DNA from: Halomontanus rarus
GTDB lineage: Archaea; Halobacteriota; Halobacteria; Halobacteriales; Natrialbaceae
Assembly (NCBI RefSeq): GCF_017357405.1
Contig: NZ_CP071597.1
Location: forward strand, 3,162,001-3,226,000
DNA length: 64,000 nucleotides
Direction: 5' to 3'
Shown here piece after piece: positions 39,419 through 48,448 of the stretch (the first letter of the stretch is position 1; each line of letters starts with the position of its first letter). The notes beneath the pieces were generated by a model that saw nothing but the letters and a program-made list of their open reading frames with translations, did not search any database and was not told the DNA's origin. Position numbers and translations under genes: made by a program.

Positions 39419-40287
39419 GCTCCCCGTCCGCGGAATCGACCGTCGGCGGCCGGACGGCCGGAAACACGTTCGCCGGCGACGTCTGGGTTAACTTCAAGCG
39501 TTGGAACCTCAAGGCCGTCCGGAACCCGTTCGTCCTCGTCGTCTCGCTCGCCCAGCCGTTCATCTTCCTCGTGCTGTTCACGGAGGTGTTCGGCAACGTC
39601 GCCGGCGGGGCCGTCAGTCGGGGACTGCCGGGCGTCGACTACACCACGTTTCTCGTCCCGGCGATCGCGATTCAGGTCGCGCTCGCGTCAGCGGTCACGT
39701 CGGGGATCGGTCTGGTCAACGACATCGAGAACGGCATGTTCGAGAAAGTGCTCGTCTCGCCGATGAACCGGACCGCCGTGTTCGTCGGGAAGACCGCCGC
39801 CGAAGTGTTCCGCATCGCCGTTCAGATCGCGATCATCCTCGGGCTGGGCGTCCTCCTCGGCGCGGAGCTGGCGACCGGTGTCGTCGGGGCCGCGGGAATC
39901 ATCGCCGTCGGGATCGTCTTTTCGATGTGGTTCATCGCGTTCTCGAACGTGCTGGCGGTGCTGACCCGAGACCAGGAGTCGACGATCATCGGTGCGAACC
40001 TGCTACAGTTGCCGCTCCTGTTCCTCTCGAGCGCGTTCCTTCCGCTCGCCGCCCTTCCGGGCTGGATTCAGACCTTCGCCCGGCTCAACCCCGTCACCTA
40101 CGGGGTCGACGCCGCCAGGGCGATCATGGTCGACGAGGACGTGATGACGGTTCTGGACGTGACGGCGTTCGACGGTGCGCTCAATACGATCGTCCCCGCC
40201 GTCGCCGCGCTCGTCGGGCTGGGTGTCGCCTTCGGTGCCGTGGCCGTCTCCCTGCTCTCCAGGGCCTCGAGTTCGGACGTTCGGTGA
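39415..40287 (+). CDS. ABC-2 type exporter permease
   Basis: A 290-residue integral membrane protein from GTG 39415, overlapping the ATPase stop. Six membrane segments follow the ABC-2 pattern: FVLVVSLAQPFIFLVLFTEVF first, then TTFLVPAIAIQVALASAVTSG, a cytoplasmic stretch with ENGMFEKVLVSPMNRTAVFVGK, and the closing LPLLFLSSAFLPLAALPGWIQTFARLNPVTY, which is a hallmark. It partners the DrrA-like ATPase. Confidence 0.9.
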   Translation: MSSPSAESTVGGRTAGNTFAGDVWVNFKRWNLKAVRNPFVLVVSLAQPFIFLVLFTEVFGNVAGGAVSRGLPGVDYTTFLVPAIAIQVALASAVTSGIGLVNDIENGMFEKVLVSPMNRTAVFVGKTAAEVFRIAVQIAIILGLGVLLGAELATGVVGAAGIIAVGIVFSMWFIAFSNVLAVLTRDQESTIIGANLLQLPLLFLSSAFLPLAALPGWIQTFARLNPVTYGVDAARAIMVDEDVMTVLDVTAFDGALNTIVPAVAALVGLGVAFGAVAVSLLSRASSSDVR

Positions 40288-40298
40288 CCCACGGACCG

Positions 40299-41066
40299 CT
40301 ATCGGACCGTGTAGCCGCCGTCGATGACGACGGACTCACCGGTGACGTAGGACGCGGCGTCGGAGGCGAGGTAGACGGCCAGCGGGGCGATATCCTCGGG
40401 GTCGGCGAACTCGTCGACCAGCATCTCGGCCTTCCAGGCGTCGATGACCGAGTCGTCGTCGACGAGAATGCCCGTGTCGACGTAGCCGGGGTTGATGTTG
40501 TTGACGCGGATTCCGTGCTCGGCCCACTCGGAGGCTAACTGCGTCTTGAACCCCTCGAGGCCAGCTTTCGAAGCCTGGTAGTCGACCTGGCGCTGGGGGT
40601 AGTTGGCGACGAACGCGGACATCGACGAGACGTTGATGATGACCCCGCCGTCGCCCGCCTTCATCACCTCGCCGGCGTACTTCGAACAGCGGTAGGCGCC
40701 CGTGAGGTTCACGTCGATGGTCTCCTCCCACTCGGCGACCGACTTGTCCGCGACCGCGTTGTGGCGGACGATGCCCGCGTTGTTGACCAGCACGTCGACG
40801 TCGCCGAACTCCGCGACGGTCGCCTCGAGCAGTCCCTCGACCGCGGCCTCGTCGGTGACGTCCGTGGGAACGGCCAGCGTCGCCGCCCCCGTCTCGTCGG
40901 CGATTTCGGTCGCGGCCGTCTCGCCCACGACGGCGTTTCGATTGGCGACGACGACGTTCGCACCGACGTCGGCGAGGCCGGTCGCGATGGCCTTCCCGAT
41001 GCCGCGGTCGCCGCCGGTCACGATCGCGGTTTCCCCGTCGAGTCGAAACCGATCCAGCACTGACAT
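40299..41066 (-). CDS. Short-chain dehydrogenase/reductase
   Basis: A 255-residue classical SDR from ATG 41066. Cofactor site TGGDRGIGKAIA (about 16-27), NNAG (93-96), the catalytic set Asn, Ser (INVSSMSAF), Tyr-x-x-x-Lys (YQASKAG) and NPGYVDTGI are present; it ends GESVVIDGGYTVR. ANRN after beta-2 suggests NADP(H) preference, though not decisively. Resembles 3-oxoacyl-ACP or sugar dehydrogenases; the substrate is unknown. Convergent with the permease gene, 11 bases apart. Confidence 0.85.
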   Translation of the reverse strand: MSVLDRFRLDGETAIVTGGDRGIGKAIATGLADVGANVVVANRNAVVGETAATEIADETGAATLAVPTDVTDEAAVEGLLEATVAEFGDVDVLVNNAGIVRHNAVADKSVAEWEETIDVNLTGAYRCSKYAGEVMKAGDGGVIINVSSMSAFVANYPQRQVDYQASKAGLEGFKTQLASEWAEHGIRVNNINPGYVDTGILVDDDSVIDAWKAEMLVDEFADPEDIAPLAVYLASDAASYVTGESVVIDGGYTVR

Positions 41067-41438
41067 AGCCGTCCCGACGGCCGGCAATCGGTTAACGCTG
41101 TGCACGGTCTGCAGTCCGCTCGCTCGATATCCCGAGTCGATCCCACCCGCTCACTCGAGTGAGCAGGGGGCAGTTTTTTCTCGGTCGTACTGCTTGGTGA
41201 GTTACGTGTACGCGTACGTATCCCGGCCCCACGAAGACAGGAAACGAATCCCCCACCGACTCGAGCGTCTCGTTCGGGACCGTCGTCGCAGGACGTCTCC
41301 GTCCGAAGGTGAAGGCGAACGCGAACGCGAACGCGGCCGTTACCGCGACCACCGTCCGACGAACTGCCGCCGGCACGGGCCCGGAGCCGCGCCGATGTCC
41401 GCACCGCGCTCGAAGCCCCCACATCCCCCCGCCCACAC
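41067..41438. other. Intergenic region with a 16-base palindrome
   Basis: No gene in 372 bases. GCTCACTCGAGTGAGC (41149-41164) is a perfect palindrome, followed nine bases later by a run of T. It lies 83 bases upstream of the leftward SDR start, where it could be an operator; read rightwards it looks like a hairpin with a T tract. Confidence 0.4.
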
Positions 41439-42770
41439 GTGAACCGCCGAACGATCGGGACGATCGCGGTGGCGGTCGCGTTGACGTGTCCGTGGGTCGT
41501 CGTCGCCTCCGGAATTGGCGTCCCACCCCTTTCGACGCTTGTGACGGTCGCGGTCAGCGGCCTCTCGATCCTGGGGGCCGCATTTTTGCTCGCGTGGGCG
41601 GCCGAAACCGCCGAGAAGGACGTCCCGCGAGCGTTCGCGATCGCGGTGCTGGCGGTGCTGGCGGTCGCTCCCGAGTACGCCGTCGACGCCCTCTACGCCT
41701 GGAACGCGGGCCAATTCGCGGGGACTCCCCGCGGTATCGAAGCGGGGAATCTCGCCGTCGCCAACATGACCGGCGCGAACCGGATCCTCATCGGACTCGG
41801 GTGGTCCGGAATCGCCCTCTTCACCATCCTTCGGCAGGGGTCGGCGGCGGATCCCGCCGTCGAGAAGCGATCCGGGGCGCTGGCCGACGCCGTCACGATC
41901 GACCGGGACATCGGACTCGACGTCGTGTTCCTGCTCGCCGCGACGTGCTGGGCCTTTCTGGTTCCGTTCAGCGGCGGCATCGACGCCCTCGATATGCTGG
42001 TTCTGGTCGGCCTCTACGTCGCGTACCTCGTGATCGTCCTCCGCGGCGACGTCGACCCCGACGTCGTCCACACGGGCGTTCCAGCGGACCTGCAGACCCT
42101 CACGAAACCCCTCCGAATCGCCACCGTGATCGTGCTCTTCGCTTACTCGGGCCTGCTGATCTTCACCGCGGTGGAACCGTTCGCCCACGGTCTCGAGGAA
42201 ATCGGCGTGGAAGCGGGCATCCCCGCGTTCTTCATGATCCAATGGATCGCGCCGCTGGCCTCGGAGTCGCCGGAACTCATCGTCGTCGCGGTTCTAGTGA
42301 GCAAGACGCGGTCGACGGCGGGGTTCAACGCGTTGATCTCCTCGAAGCTCAACCAGTGGACGCTGCTCATCGGGACGCTCGTCGTCGTCTACTCCATCGC
42401 GCTGGGTCGGTACGGGGCGCTGCCGTTCGACCAGAAACAGATGGGGGAGATCTGGCTCACGGCGGCCCAGTCGTTCTTCGCCATCGCGATCCTGATCAAT
42501 TTAGAGATCACCGTCAAGGAGGCGCTCGTACTGTTGACGCTGTTCGTTTCGCAGGTCCTGATCGAGTTCGTTCTCATCCGGGAGTACGTCGACCTTCCGT
42601 TCTCGAGTTACGAGTTCCTCCTCCTGTACAGCGCCGTTTACGTGGTACTCGGGTTGACGCTGTTCGTCCGCCGCCGCCGGCAGTTCCGCCGCCTCCTCGG
42701 ACGGACCGCCGGCACGATCGGGAGCGCGTTTTCGACCGGCGAAGATCGGCCGTCGAGCGCCGACGACTGA
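41439..42770 (+). CDS. Sodium/calcium exchanger-family (CaCA) antiporter
   Basis: A 443-residue protein with about eleven membrane segments and two alpha-repeats. The first has VAPEYAVDALYAW with NLAVANMTGANRILIGLGW; the second has ASESPELIVVAVLVSKTRSTAGFNALISSKLNQWTLLIGT. The acidic APE and SPE residues and following Asn/Ser are the ion-binding signatures. It most likely extrudes Ca2+ in exchange for Na+, but K+ or another cation is possible. A conserved hairpin element follows the stop. Confidence 0.85.
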   Translation: MNRRTIGTIAVAVALTCPWVVVASGIGVPPLSTLVTVAVSGLSILGAAFLLAWAAETAEKDVPRAFAIAVLAVLAVAPEYAVDALYAWNAGQFAGTPRGIEAGNLAVANMTGANRILIGLGWSGIALFTILRQGSAADPAVEKRSGALADAVTIDRDIGLDVVFLLAATCWAFLVPFSGGIDALDMLVLVGLYVAYLVIVLRGDVDPDVVHTGVPADLQTLTKPLRIATVIVLFAYSGLLIFTAVEPFAHGLEEIGVEAGIPAFFMIQWIAPLASESPELIVVAVLVSKTRSTAGFNALISSKLNQWTLLIGTLVVVYSIALGRYGALPFDQKQMGEIWLTAAQSFFAIAILINLEITVKEALVLLTLFVSQVLIEFVLIREYVDLPFSSYEFLLLYSAVYVVLGLTLFVRRRRQFRRLLGRTAGTIGSAFSTGEDRPSSADD

Positions 42771-42791
42771 GGCGGTCTCCTGTCGATCAGC

Positions 42792-42853
42792 TCGGTGCAA
42801 CTGCAGGTCGGTCGCGGTTGCACCGGGACATCGATACAGCAGACCGTACGAGT
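42792..42853 (+). repeat. 3' hairpin repeat, copy A
   Basis: CGGTGCAAC (42793-42801) pairs with GTTGCACCG (42817-42825) and is followed by a conserved tail GGACATCGATACAGCAGACC and GTACGAGT. A related element with compensating stem retention lies at 46034-46098. It begins about 20 bases after the antiporter stop codon. Confidence 0.6.
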
Positions 42854-42999
42854 CTCCTTCGCATCCCCTTCCGCGGGCCCGGAGATCGCTGTTCGGTACG
42901 CTTAAACGGATCTCGGACGAACGAATCCTCGAACGCCACGACCGCTATGAGAACCACGGCGATTCCATTCGGTACGCCGGCACGGGTTCGGATCCACGC

Positions 43000-43812
43000 A
43001 TGACCGACGACACACCGTTTACTGGGGACTCGAGGGTGTTACACCGGCGAGCGATCAGAATCCCGCTCCCGGACGACGCGGCCGAACTGTCCTTTCACCG
43101 GACCATGTCGACGATCGCCGACGCCCAAGAGCGGAAAGCGCGGCTGATCGCCGACCCGGACACGTCGATTCTCGAGGCCTACGAACGGCAACTCGAGGGG
43201 ATCGCCAAGGGGTTCGAACGCTCGCTCGAGGACACCGTGGGAGACGACTACGAAGCGGTCGCGCACGCGTACTCGAGCGGGCGGCGAGACGACGGCCTCG
43301 CGGCGATGGCGGCGTACCTGCTCGAGGCGCTGTGGCGGCTCCAGCAGATGTTCACCATCACGGAGCGGACGTTCTTTCCGGTCATCCTGCGCTATCCCCG
43401 GTGTACCACCGTGAACATCCGGTTCGTGAACGGGCACGTCACCGAAAACGCCGTGCTGTACGAATCGCCGGAGCACGCGGCGTGCGATCTCGAGGACAGG
43501 CACGCGGACGTCTACCACAGTGAGAGTCACTGGTCGCAGAAACAGGCGGCCCGCCGGATCGAAGCGAGCGCGCGACTCGTCCGCGAGGCGTTCCCCGATC
43601 CCCGGGAGACCGACCTCGAGACGCGACGAACCGGCGGTATCGTGGCCGCGTTCGGCCGCCGTGGATCGGAGTTCTCCTCCGCGATCGAACGCGTCGAGCC
43701 GGATCCCGACCGGTTCGCGGACGCGATCGACGCACCCGAACTGATAGCGGAGAGTTCGATCGCCGAACGAACCGAGCGCGAGTGGCTCCCCGAGGACGCC
43801 GTCGTCCTCTGA
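43000..43812 (+). CDS. Haloarchaeal hypothetical protein
   Basis: A 270-residue soluble acidic protein. Helical segments ([48 protein letters not shown]) alternate with a beta part ([35 protein letters not shown]). No signal, membrane segment or catalytic motif. I do not recognise a characterised family. It stands alone, 85 bases before hpt. Confidence 0.6.
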   Translation: MTDDTPFTGDSRVLHRRAIRIPLPDDAAELSFHRTMSTIADAQERKARLIADPDTSILEAYERQLEGIAKGFERSLEDTVGDDYEAVAHAYSSGRRDDGLAAMAAYLLEALWRLQQMFTITERTFFPVILRYPRCTTVNIRFVNGHVTENAVLYESPEHAACDLEDRHADVYHSESHWSQKQAARRIEASARLVREAFPDPRETDLETRRTGGIVAAFGRRGSEFSSAIERVEPDPDRFADAIDAPELIAESSIAERTEREWLPEDAVVL

Positions 43813-43897
43813 GTTCGGTCTCGTCCGGTTCCGGCTCTCCGACTGTCGACCCGAGACGGAACGAACCCCTTTTCCCCCGATTCTCCCAACCGACCCC

Positions 43898-44443
43898 ATG
43901 GAGCGACTCCTCGAGTCACTGGACGACGCGCCGATCATCGACAAAGACGGCTACGAGTACCTCGTGCACCCCATCAGTAACGGCGTGCCGATGCTCGATC
44001 CCGCCCTGTTGCGTGAGGTCACCGTCGAGGTGATGAACACCGTCGATCTGGACGTCGACAAGATCGTCGCCCCCGAGGCGATGGGGATTCACCTCGCGAC
44101 CGCGCTCTCGCTCCAGTCCGACATCCCGCTCGTCGTGATCCGCAAACGTCCGTACGGACTCGAGGGCGAGGTGTCCTTACACCAGGAGACCGGCTATTCG
44201 GAGTCCGAGATGTACATCAACGACGTCGGGCCGGGCGACCGGGTCGTCATCGTCGACGACATGCTGTCGACCGGGGGGACGCTGGCGGCCATCTGTCGGG
44301 CGCTCGACGACATCGGCGCGGAGATCGTCGATATCGTCGTCGTGATGCGGAAGGTCGGCGACTCCGCGCTCGACGACACCGAGTTCGAGGCGACGAGCCT
44401 CATCGACATCACCGTCGAGGACGGGACCGTAACGGTTCACTGA
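43898..44443 (+). CDS. hpt: Hypoxanthine/guanine phosphoribosyltransferase
   Basis: A 181-residue purine salvage enzyme making IMP/GMP from base plus PRPP. The PRPP loop is [17 protein letters not shown] (about 112-128). [18 protein letters not shown] and [35 protein letters not shown] match archaeal Hpt closely. Length is full. The next gene is an NCS2 purine/uracil permease in the same direction, giving an uptake-plus-salvage pair. Confidence 0.88.
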   Translation: MERLLESLDDAPIIDKDGYEYLVHPISNGVPMLDPALLREVTVEVMNTVDLDVDKIVAPEAMGIHLATALSLQSDIPLVVIRKRPYGLEGEVSLHQETGYSESEMYINDVGPGDRVVIVDDMLSTGGTLAAICRALDDIGAEIVDIVVVMRKVGDSALDDTEFEATSLIDITVEDGTVTVH

Positions 44444-44498
44444 TCGTCACGAATCGACGAGCCTCGTTCGAGTTTCGTTCGAGCCCCGGCGCTCGAGT

Positions 44499-44527
44499 TA
44501 CCCACGACCTATGCACGGTTGTGGGTA
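44499..44527. promoter_or_regulatory. Inverted repeat between hpt and the permease gene
   Basis: TACCCACGACC and GGTTGTGGGTA form an 11-bp arm pair with one mismatch (wobble in RNA) and a 7-base loop. It lies between the hpt stop and a TATA-like CCTTTTTAGG near 44567-44576 that would serve the permease. It could be a terminator for hpt or an operator for purine control. Confidence 0.45.
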
Positions 44528-44606
44528 TTTCCACCGTCATTCACCGCGTATTTGCGCGCCTTTACGAACCTTTTTAGGGTCGTACTCGCAACGTGGCGCT
44601 CATAGT

Positions 44607-46013
44607 ATGTCGAACGAATCGGAGGGGACACCGGGCGAATCGGACGGGAGCATCCAGCTCGAGTACGGCGTCGACGACAAACCGCCGCTGGGCGAGTCGA
44701 TCCTGCTCGGCCTCCAGCACGTCGCGGTGATGATCGTGCCGGCGACCGCGGTGGCGTACGTGGTCGGAAACAACGTCGGACTCGGCGGCCCCGATCTGGC
44801 GTTCATCGTGCAGATGGTCCTGCTGTTCTCCGGACTGGCGACGATGGTGCAGGCGTACACCGTCGGTCCCGTCGGCGCGCGGCTCCCGATCGTCATGGGG
44901 ACGAGCTTCACGTTCGTCGGCGCGGCGTCGACGATCGGCGCGGACTTCGGGTTGGCCGCGGTGTTCGGCGCGATTCTCGTCACCGGCTTCGCCGTCGAGG
45001 GTCTCATCGGCTGGCAGTTCAAACGGATCGAACCCTTCTTCCCGCCGCTGGTCACCGGTCTCGTCGTCGTCATCATCGGGCTCTACCTCATCCCCGTCGG
45101 GATGGACTACGCCGCCGGCGGCGTCGGTGCCGACGATTACGGTGCGGCCCACAACGTCGGTCTGGCGGCGCTCGTCCTGTTCGTCGCCGTCGCTCTCAAC
45201 CTGTTCGCACGCGGAACCGCGCGGATTCTGAGCATTCTCGTCGCGCTCACCGTGGGGTACGTCGCCGCACTGTTCGCCGGACTCGTCGATTTCTCCGCGG
45301 TCGACGACGTCGGCTTGTTCGCCGTCCCTTCGCCCACCCGGTTCGGACTCGAGTTCGAGCCGATCGCGATCGTCACGTTCGCCTTCCTCTTTCTGGTCTC
45401 CTCGATGGAGACCGTCGGCGACATGTCCGGCGTCACGGCCGCCGAAGGCCGCAATCCCACCGACGAGGAGTTTCGCGGCGGCCTCTTCACCGACGGGCTG
45501 TTGAGTTCGATCGGCTCGATCTTCGCCGCCTTCCCGGTCACCTCCTTCTCCCAGAACGTCGGTATCGTGAGCTTCACCGGCGTGATGAGCCGCCACGTCG
45601 TCGGTATCTGCGGCCTCTTCCTCGCGATCCTCGGTCTCAGCCCGAGAGTGGGCGCCGCCGTAACGACGATCCCTAGTGCGGTCTTCGGCGGTGCCGTCCT
45701 CCTCATGGCCGGCATGGTCGCCGCCAGCGGCGTCCGATTGATCGTGACCCACACGGAACTCGACCGCCGGAACATGGTCATCGTCGCGGTGTCGCTCGGA
45801 CTCGGGCTCGGCGTCGCGACGACGCCGGAGGCGCTCGGGGGGCTGCCGTCGGCCGCGGAGACGTTCTTCGGCCAACCCGTGATCATGGCCGCGCTCTCGG
45901 CGCTGGTGCTCAACACGTTCGTCCCCGGCGAGCAGAGCCCGTTGTTCGACGCCGTTCCCGCCGACCCGTCCGCGGAGCCGGAGCCCTCGGTCACCGGCTC
46001 GAGCGACGATTGA
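44607..46013 (+). CDS. NCS2-family uracil/xanthine permease
   Basis: A 468-residue transporter from ATG 44607. The start is preferred over an in-frame ATG 32 codons upstream because a TATA element near 44570 would lie downstream of that codon. About 14 hydrophobic segments; VMGTSFTFVGAASTIG, FPPLVTGLVVVIIGLYLIPVG, FLVSSMETVGDMSGVT and FAAFPVTSFSQNVGIVSFTGVMSR are NCS2 hallmarks, with the Glu (SSMET) and the QNVG motif that contact the base. Proton- or sodium-coupled nucleobase uptake is expected. Confidence 0.9.
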   Translation: MSNESEGTPGESDGSIQLEYGVDDKPPLGESILLGLQHVAVMIVPATAVAYVVGNNVGLGGPDLAFIVQMVLLFSGLATMVQAYTVGPVGARLPIVMGTSFTFVGAASTIGADFGLAAVFGAILVTGFAVEGLIGWQFKRIEPFFPPLVTGLVVVIIGLYLIPVGMDYAAGGVGADDYGAAHNVGLAALVLFVAVALNLFARGTARILSILVALTVGYVAALFAGLVDFSAVDDVGLFAVPSPTRFGLEFEPIAIVTFAFLFLVSSMETVGDMSGVTAAEGRNPTDEEFRGGLFTDGLLSSIGSIFAAFPVTSFSQNVGIVSFTGVMSRHVVGICGLFLAILGLSPRVGAAVTTIPSAVFGGAVLLMAGMVAASGVRLIVTHTELDRRNMVIVAVSLGLGLGVATTPEALGGLPSAAETFFGQPVIMAALSALVLNTFVPGEQSPLFDAVPADPSAEPEPSVTGSSDD

Positions 46014-46033
46014 TACGGTCTTCTGGAAATCAG

Positions 46034-46098
46034 TTCCGGTGCAACCGCGGCTCTCCTGTAGTTGCACCGGGAAGTCGGTACAACAAACCGTATGAGTG
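46034..46098 (+). repeat. 3' hairpin repeat, copy B
   Basis: CCGGTGCAAC (46036-46045) pairs perfectly with GTTGCACCGG (46061-46070). The tail GAAGTCGGTACAACAAACCG then TATGAGT aligns to copy A at 42792-42853 with about six differences. It starts about 20 bases after the permease stop. The loop sequences are unrelated, so the stem is what is conserved. Confidence 0.6.
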
Positions 46099-46462
46099 CC
46101 CCATCGCTGGGCGGACGAAACCGACTCTGGTAGCTACAAGATACAGCTACTGACCGTCAGTGCACACCGATCACACGGGAGGAACGCGGTTCGGAGCGTA
46201 CTGTGAGCGAGACCCGCGGACTGGACGATCGGTGTGGAAACCGTTTCAGTTGTTACTGTCGTGATTTGGATCGCATTACCTCCCCGTCCACTGTCACTTC
46301 GAGCGGGAGAGACGGAGTAAATTCGAGAGAGGGCGGATCAGACTGAGAGAACGTTGTACGGATGCACAGAACGTTCACTATCGATGTGGTAGATATTATC
46401 ATAAAGGGAAAGTTAAGTAGGCGGCCTTCAACCGGTGAACCGAGACGATTTCCGGAGAAGCC
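46099..46462. promoter_or_regulatory. Intergenic region with the promoter of the flavoprotein gene
   Basis: No gene in 364 bases. AAAGTTAAGTAGG near 46405-46417 is a plausible promoter element, and CGGAGAAG just before ATG 46463 is a ribosome binding site. The AT-rich stretch TATTATCATAAAG lies at about 46392-46404. Confidence 0.4.
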
Positions 46463-47914
46463 ATGTCAGGAGAATACGATTTAGTGATAATCGGCGGCGG
46501 AATCAGCGGGGCGTCGCTGCTCTATACCGTCTCGAAATTCACTGATGTCGAACGGATTGCACTGCTGGAGAAAGAAGACGAGATCGCCGCGATCAACTCT
46601 CACCACACGAACAACTCCCAGACGTTACACTTCGGGGACATCGAAACCAACTACACCCTCGAGAAGGCCGACGAAGTAAAGGAGGGTGCCGAGATGCTCG
46701 CGGGCTACCTCGAGAACGTCGATCCCGACCGGGAGATGCACAGCAAGCGCAGTAAGATGGTGCTGGCTGTCGGGGACGACGAAGTCGAGAGTCTCGAGCG
46801 GCGGTATCACGACGAGGGCTTTTCGGAACTCTTCCCGAAACTCGAGGCGATCGGTCGGGAGGAGATCGCCGAGCTCGAGCCGAAGGTCGTCGAGGGCAGG
46901 GATCCCCGAGCGGAGATGCTGGCCCTGCAGACGCCCGACGGGTACGTCGTCGATTACGGCGAGACCACGAAGTCGTTTATCCGGGACGGGGAGAAAGTCG
47001 ACGGTGTCGACGTCTACACGGGAACGACGGTGACCGGCATCACCGAGGGCTACGACGGCTTCACGATCGAGACCGATAGCGGCCCGTTCGACGCGGACGT
47101 CACCGTGGTCGCGGCCGGTTCACACAGCCTCCAGGTCGCAAAGCAGATGGGGTACGGCGAGAACAAGTCGCTGCTCCCCGTCGCAGGTAGTTTCTTCCTG
47201 GCGGACGACTTCCTGAACGGCAAGGTCTACACGCTCCAGATGAAGAAACTGCCGTTCGCGGCGGTCCACGGCGACGCGGACGTCCACGACGACAGCGTCA
47301 CCCGATTCGGTCCGACGGCCAAACTGGTGCCGACGCTCGAGCGAGGGGAGATCTCGACGGTCAAGGACTTCTTCGACGTGTTCGGGTTGAACGTCGATTC
47401 GTTCCTGAGCTACGGGAACATCCTCGCGGACCGGATCCTGTTGCCGTACGTGCTTCGGAATCTGGTCTACGACATTCCGGAGGTCGGCAAGCGAGCCTTC
47501 CTGCCCCACGTCCAGAAGGTCGTTCCGAGCGCCGAACTCTCGGATATCGAGCGGGCGAAAGGCTACGGTGGGGTTCGCCCGCAGATCGTCGATACGGAGG
47601 CAAAGAGCCTCGACATGGGCGAGGCCAAGATCACGAAAGAGAACATCATCTTCAACATCACGCCGTCGCCGGGAGCGTCGACGTGTCTGAAAAACGCCTA
47701 TCGCGACACCCAGCAACTGATGGAGTTCTTCGACGGCGAGTACGAGTTCGACGCGGCGGCCTTCCGGGAGGAGACGATCGACAACTTCCCGCGGGAAGCG
47801 GACGCGGACGCCGGCTCGGGTTCAGATTCGGAGGGAGAGCAGGACGCGGAGGAGACACAGGATTCGGAGGACTCGGACGACCTGGGGCCCGATCCGATCG
47901 AACCCCAGCCGTAG
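46463..47914 (+). CDS. mqo: Malate:quinone oxidoreductase-like FAD-dependent dehydrogenase
   Basis: A 483-residue flavoprotein. The FAD dinucleotide motif is LVIIGGGISGASLLYTVSK (8-26). The family signature is HTNNSQTLHFGDIETNYTLEKA (about 49-70), and later GYGGVRPQIVD and NIIFNITPSPGASTCLKNAYRD close the FAD and substrate sites. This fits membrane-associated Mqo, which oxidises malate to oxaloacetate with quinone as acceptor, bypassing NAD-linked dehydrogenase. The extra C-terminal tail of about 45 residues is Asp/Glu/Ser-rich and disordered. Substrate assignment rests on family similarity. Confidence 0.78.
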   Translation: MSGEYDLVIIGGGISGASLLYTVSKFTDVERIALLEKEDEIAAINSHHTNNSQTLHFGDIETNYTLEKADEVKEGAEMLAGYLENVDPDREMHSKRSKMVLAVGDDEVESLERRYHDEGFSELFPKLEAIGREEIAELEPKVVEGRDPRAEMLALQTPDGYVVDYGETTKSFIRDGEKVDGVDVYTGTTVTGITEGYDGFTIETDSGPFDADVTVVAAGSHSLQVAKQMGYGENKSLLPVAGSFFLADDFLNGKVYTLQMKKLPFAAVHGDADVHDDSVTRFGPTAKLVPTLERGEISTVKDFFDVFGLNVDSFLSYGNILADRILLPYVLRNLVYDIPEVGKRAFLPHVQKVVPSAELSDIERAKGYGGVRPQIVDTEAKSLDMGEAKITKENIIFNITPSPGASTCLKNAYRDTQQLMEFFDGEYEFDAAAFREETIDNFPREADADAGSGSDSEGEQDAEETQDSEDSDDLGPDPIEPQP

Positions 47915-48448
47915 TCCCGCCTCGACCTGACGGGAGCGGTCACCGGACTGCACGCTCACTCGGTATCTGTCGCCGCCGCTTCGACGGAACGGACTGCGAA
48001 AGAATGGACTGAAAACGGACGAAGCGCACGATTTGGATCCGAACGGGAGTTCGTTTCGACGGCCCCGTACAGCCCTGAATACCGTCAGTTCTCGAATCCC
48101 GCTCGCGCGGAATCCGGTACTCGGCTTTCTCACCCGTCCGCCGTAGCGGACGGGATGTGGGCCATCTCGGTCTCCCTCGAGGCGTTTACTTCGGTTCCGT
48201 GTGATCGGTCCTTCAGTTGTGCCTCTCACTCGAGAGTCCCGTACGGACCTCGAGTCGTTCGGTGAATCCTCGTGGCTTCGTCCTACACTATGTTGTACGT
48301 TACCACTGGGCATAAAGGTTGGCAGCCGTCGGATACGCTGTCCGTCAGTCGGGAGAGACTGTCGACGTCGTTCCGACAGTATTTGTTCGCACACGTACCG
48401 AGTCGTCGTTCGAGTCGAGTCCGGGTTCGAATTCGCTCGAGGGGCCGG
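47915..48448. other. Intergenic region with a strong hairpin
   Basis: No gene in 534 bases. CCCGTCCGC and GCGGACGGG (48133-48154) form a perfect 9-bp stem with a CGTA loop, about 220 bases past the flavoprotein stop. It may be a terminator or a solitary insertion-sequence end. The remainder shows only GC-rich drift with TCGAG words. Confidence 0.4.

Noticed and set aside
44574..46067. Very long minus-strand frame opposite the NCS2 permease
   Set aside because: It encodes an Arg/Asp/Glu-rich nonsense protein; the plus-strand frame is a clear 14-segment transporter.
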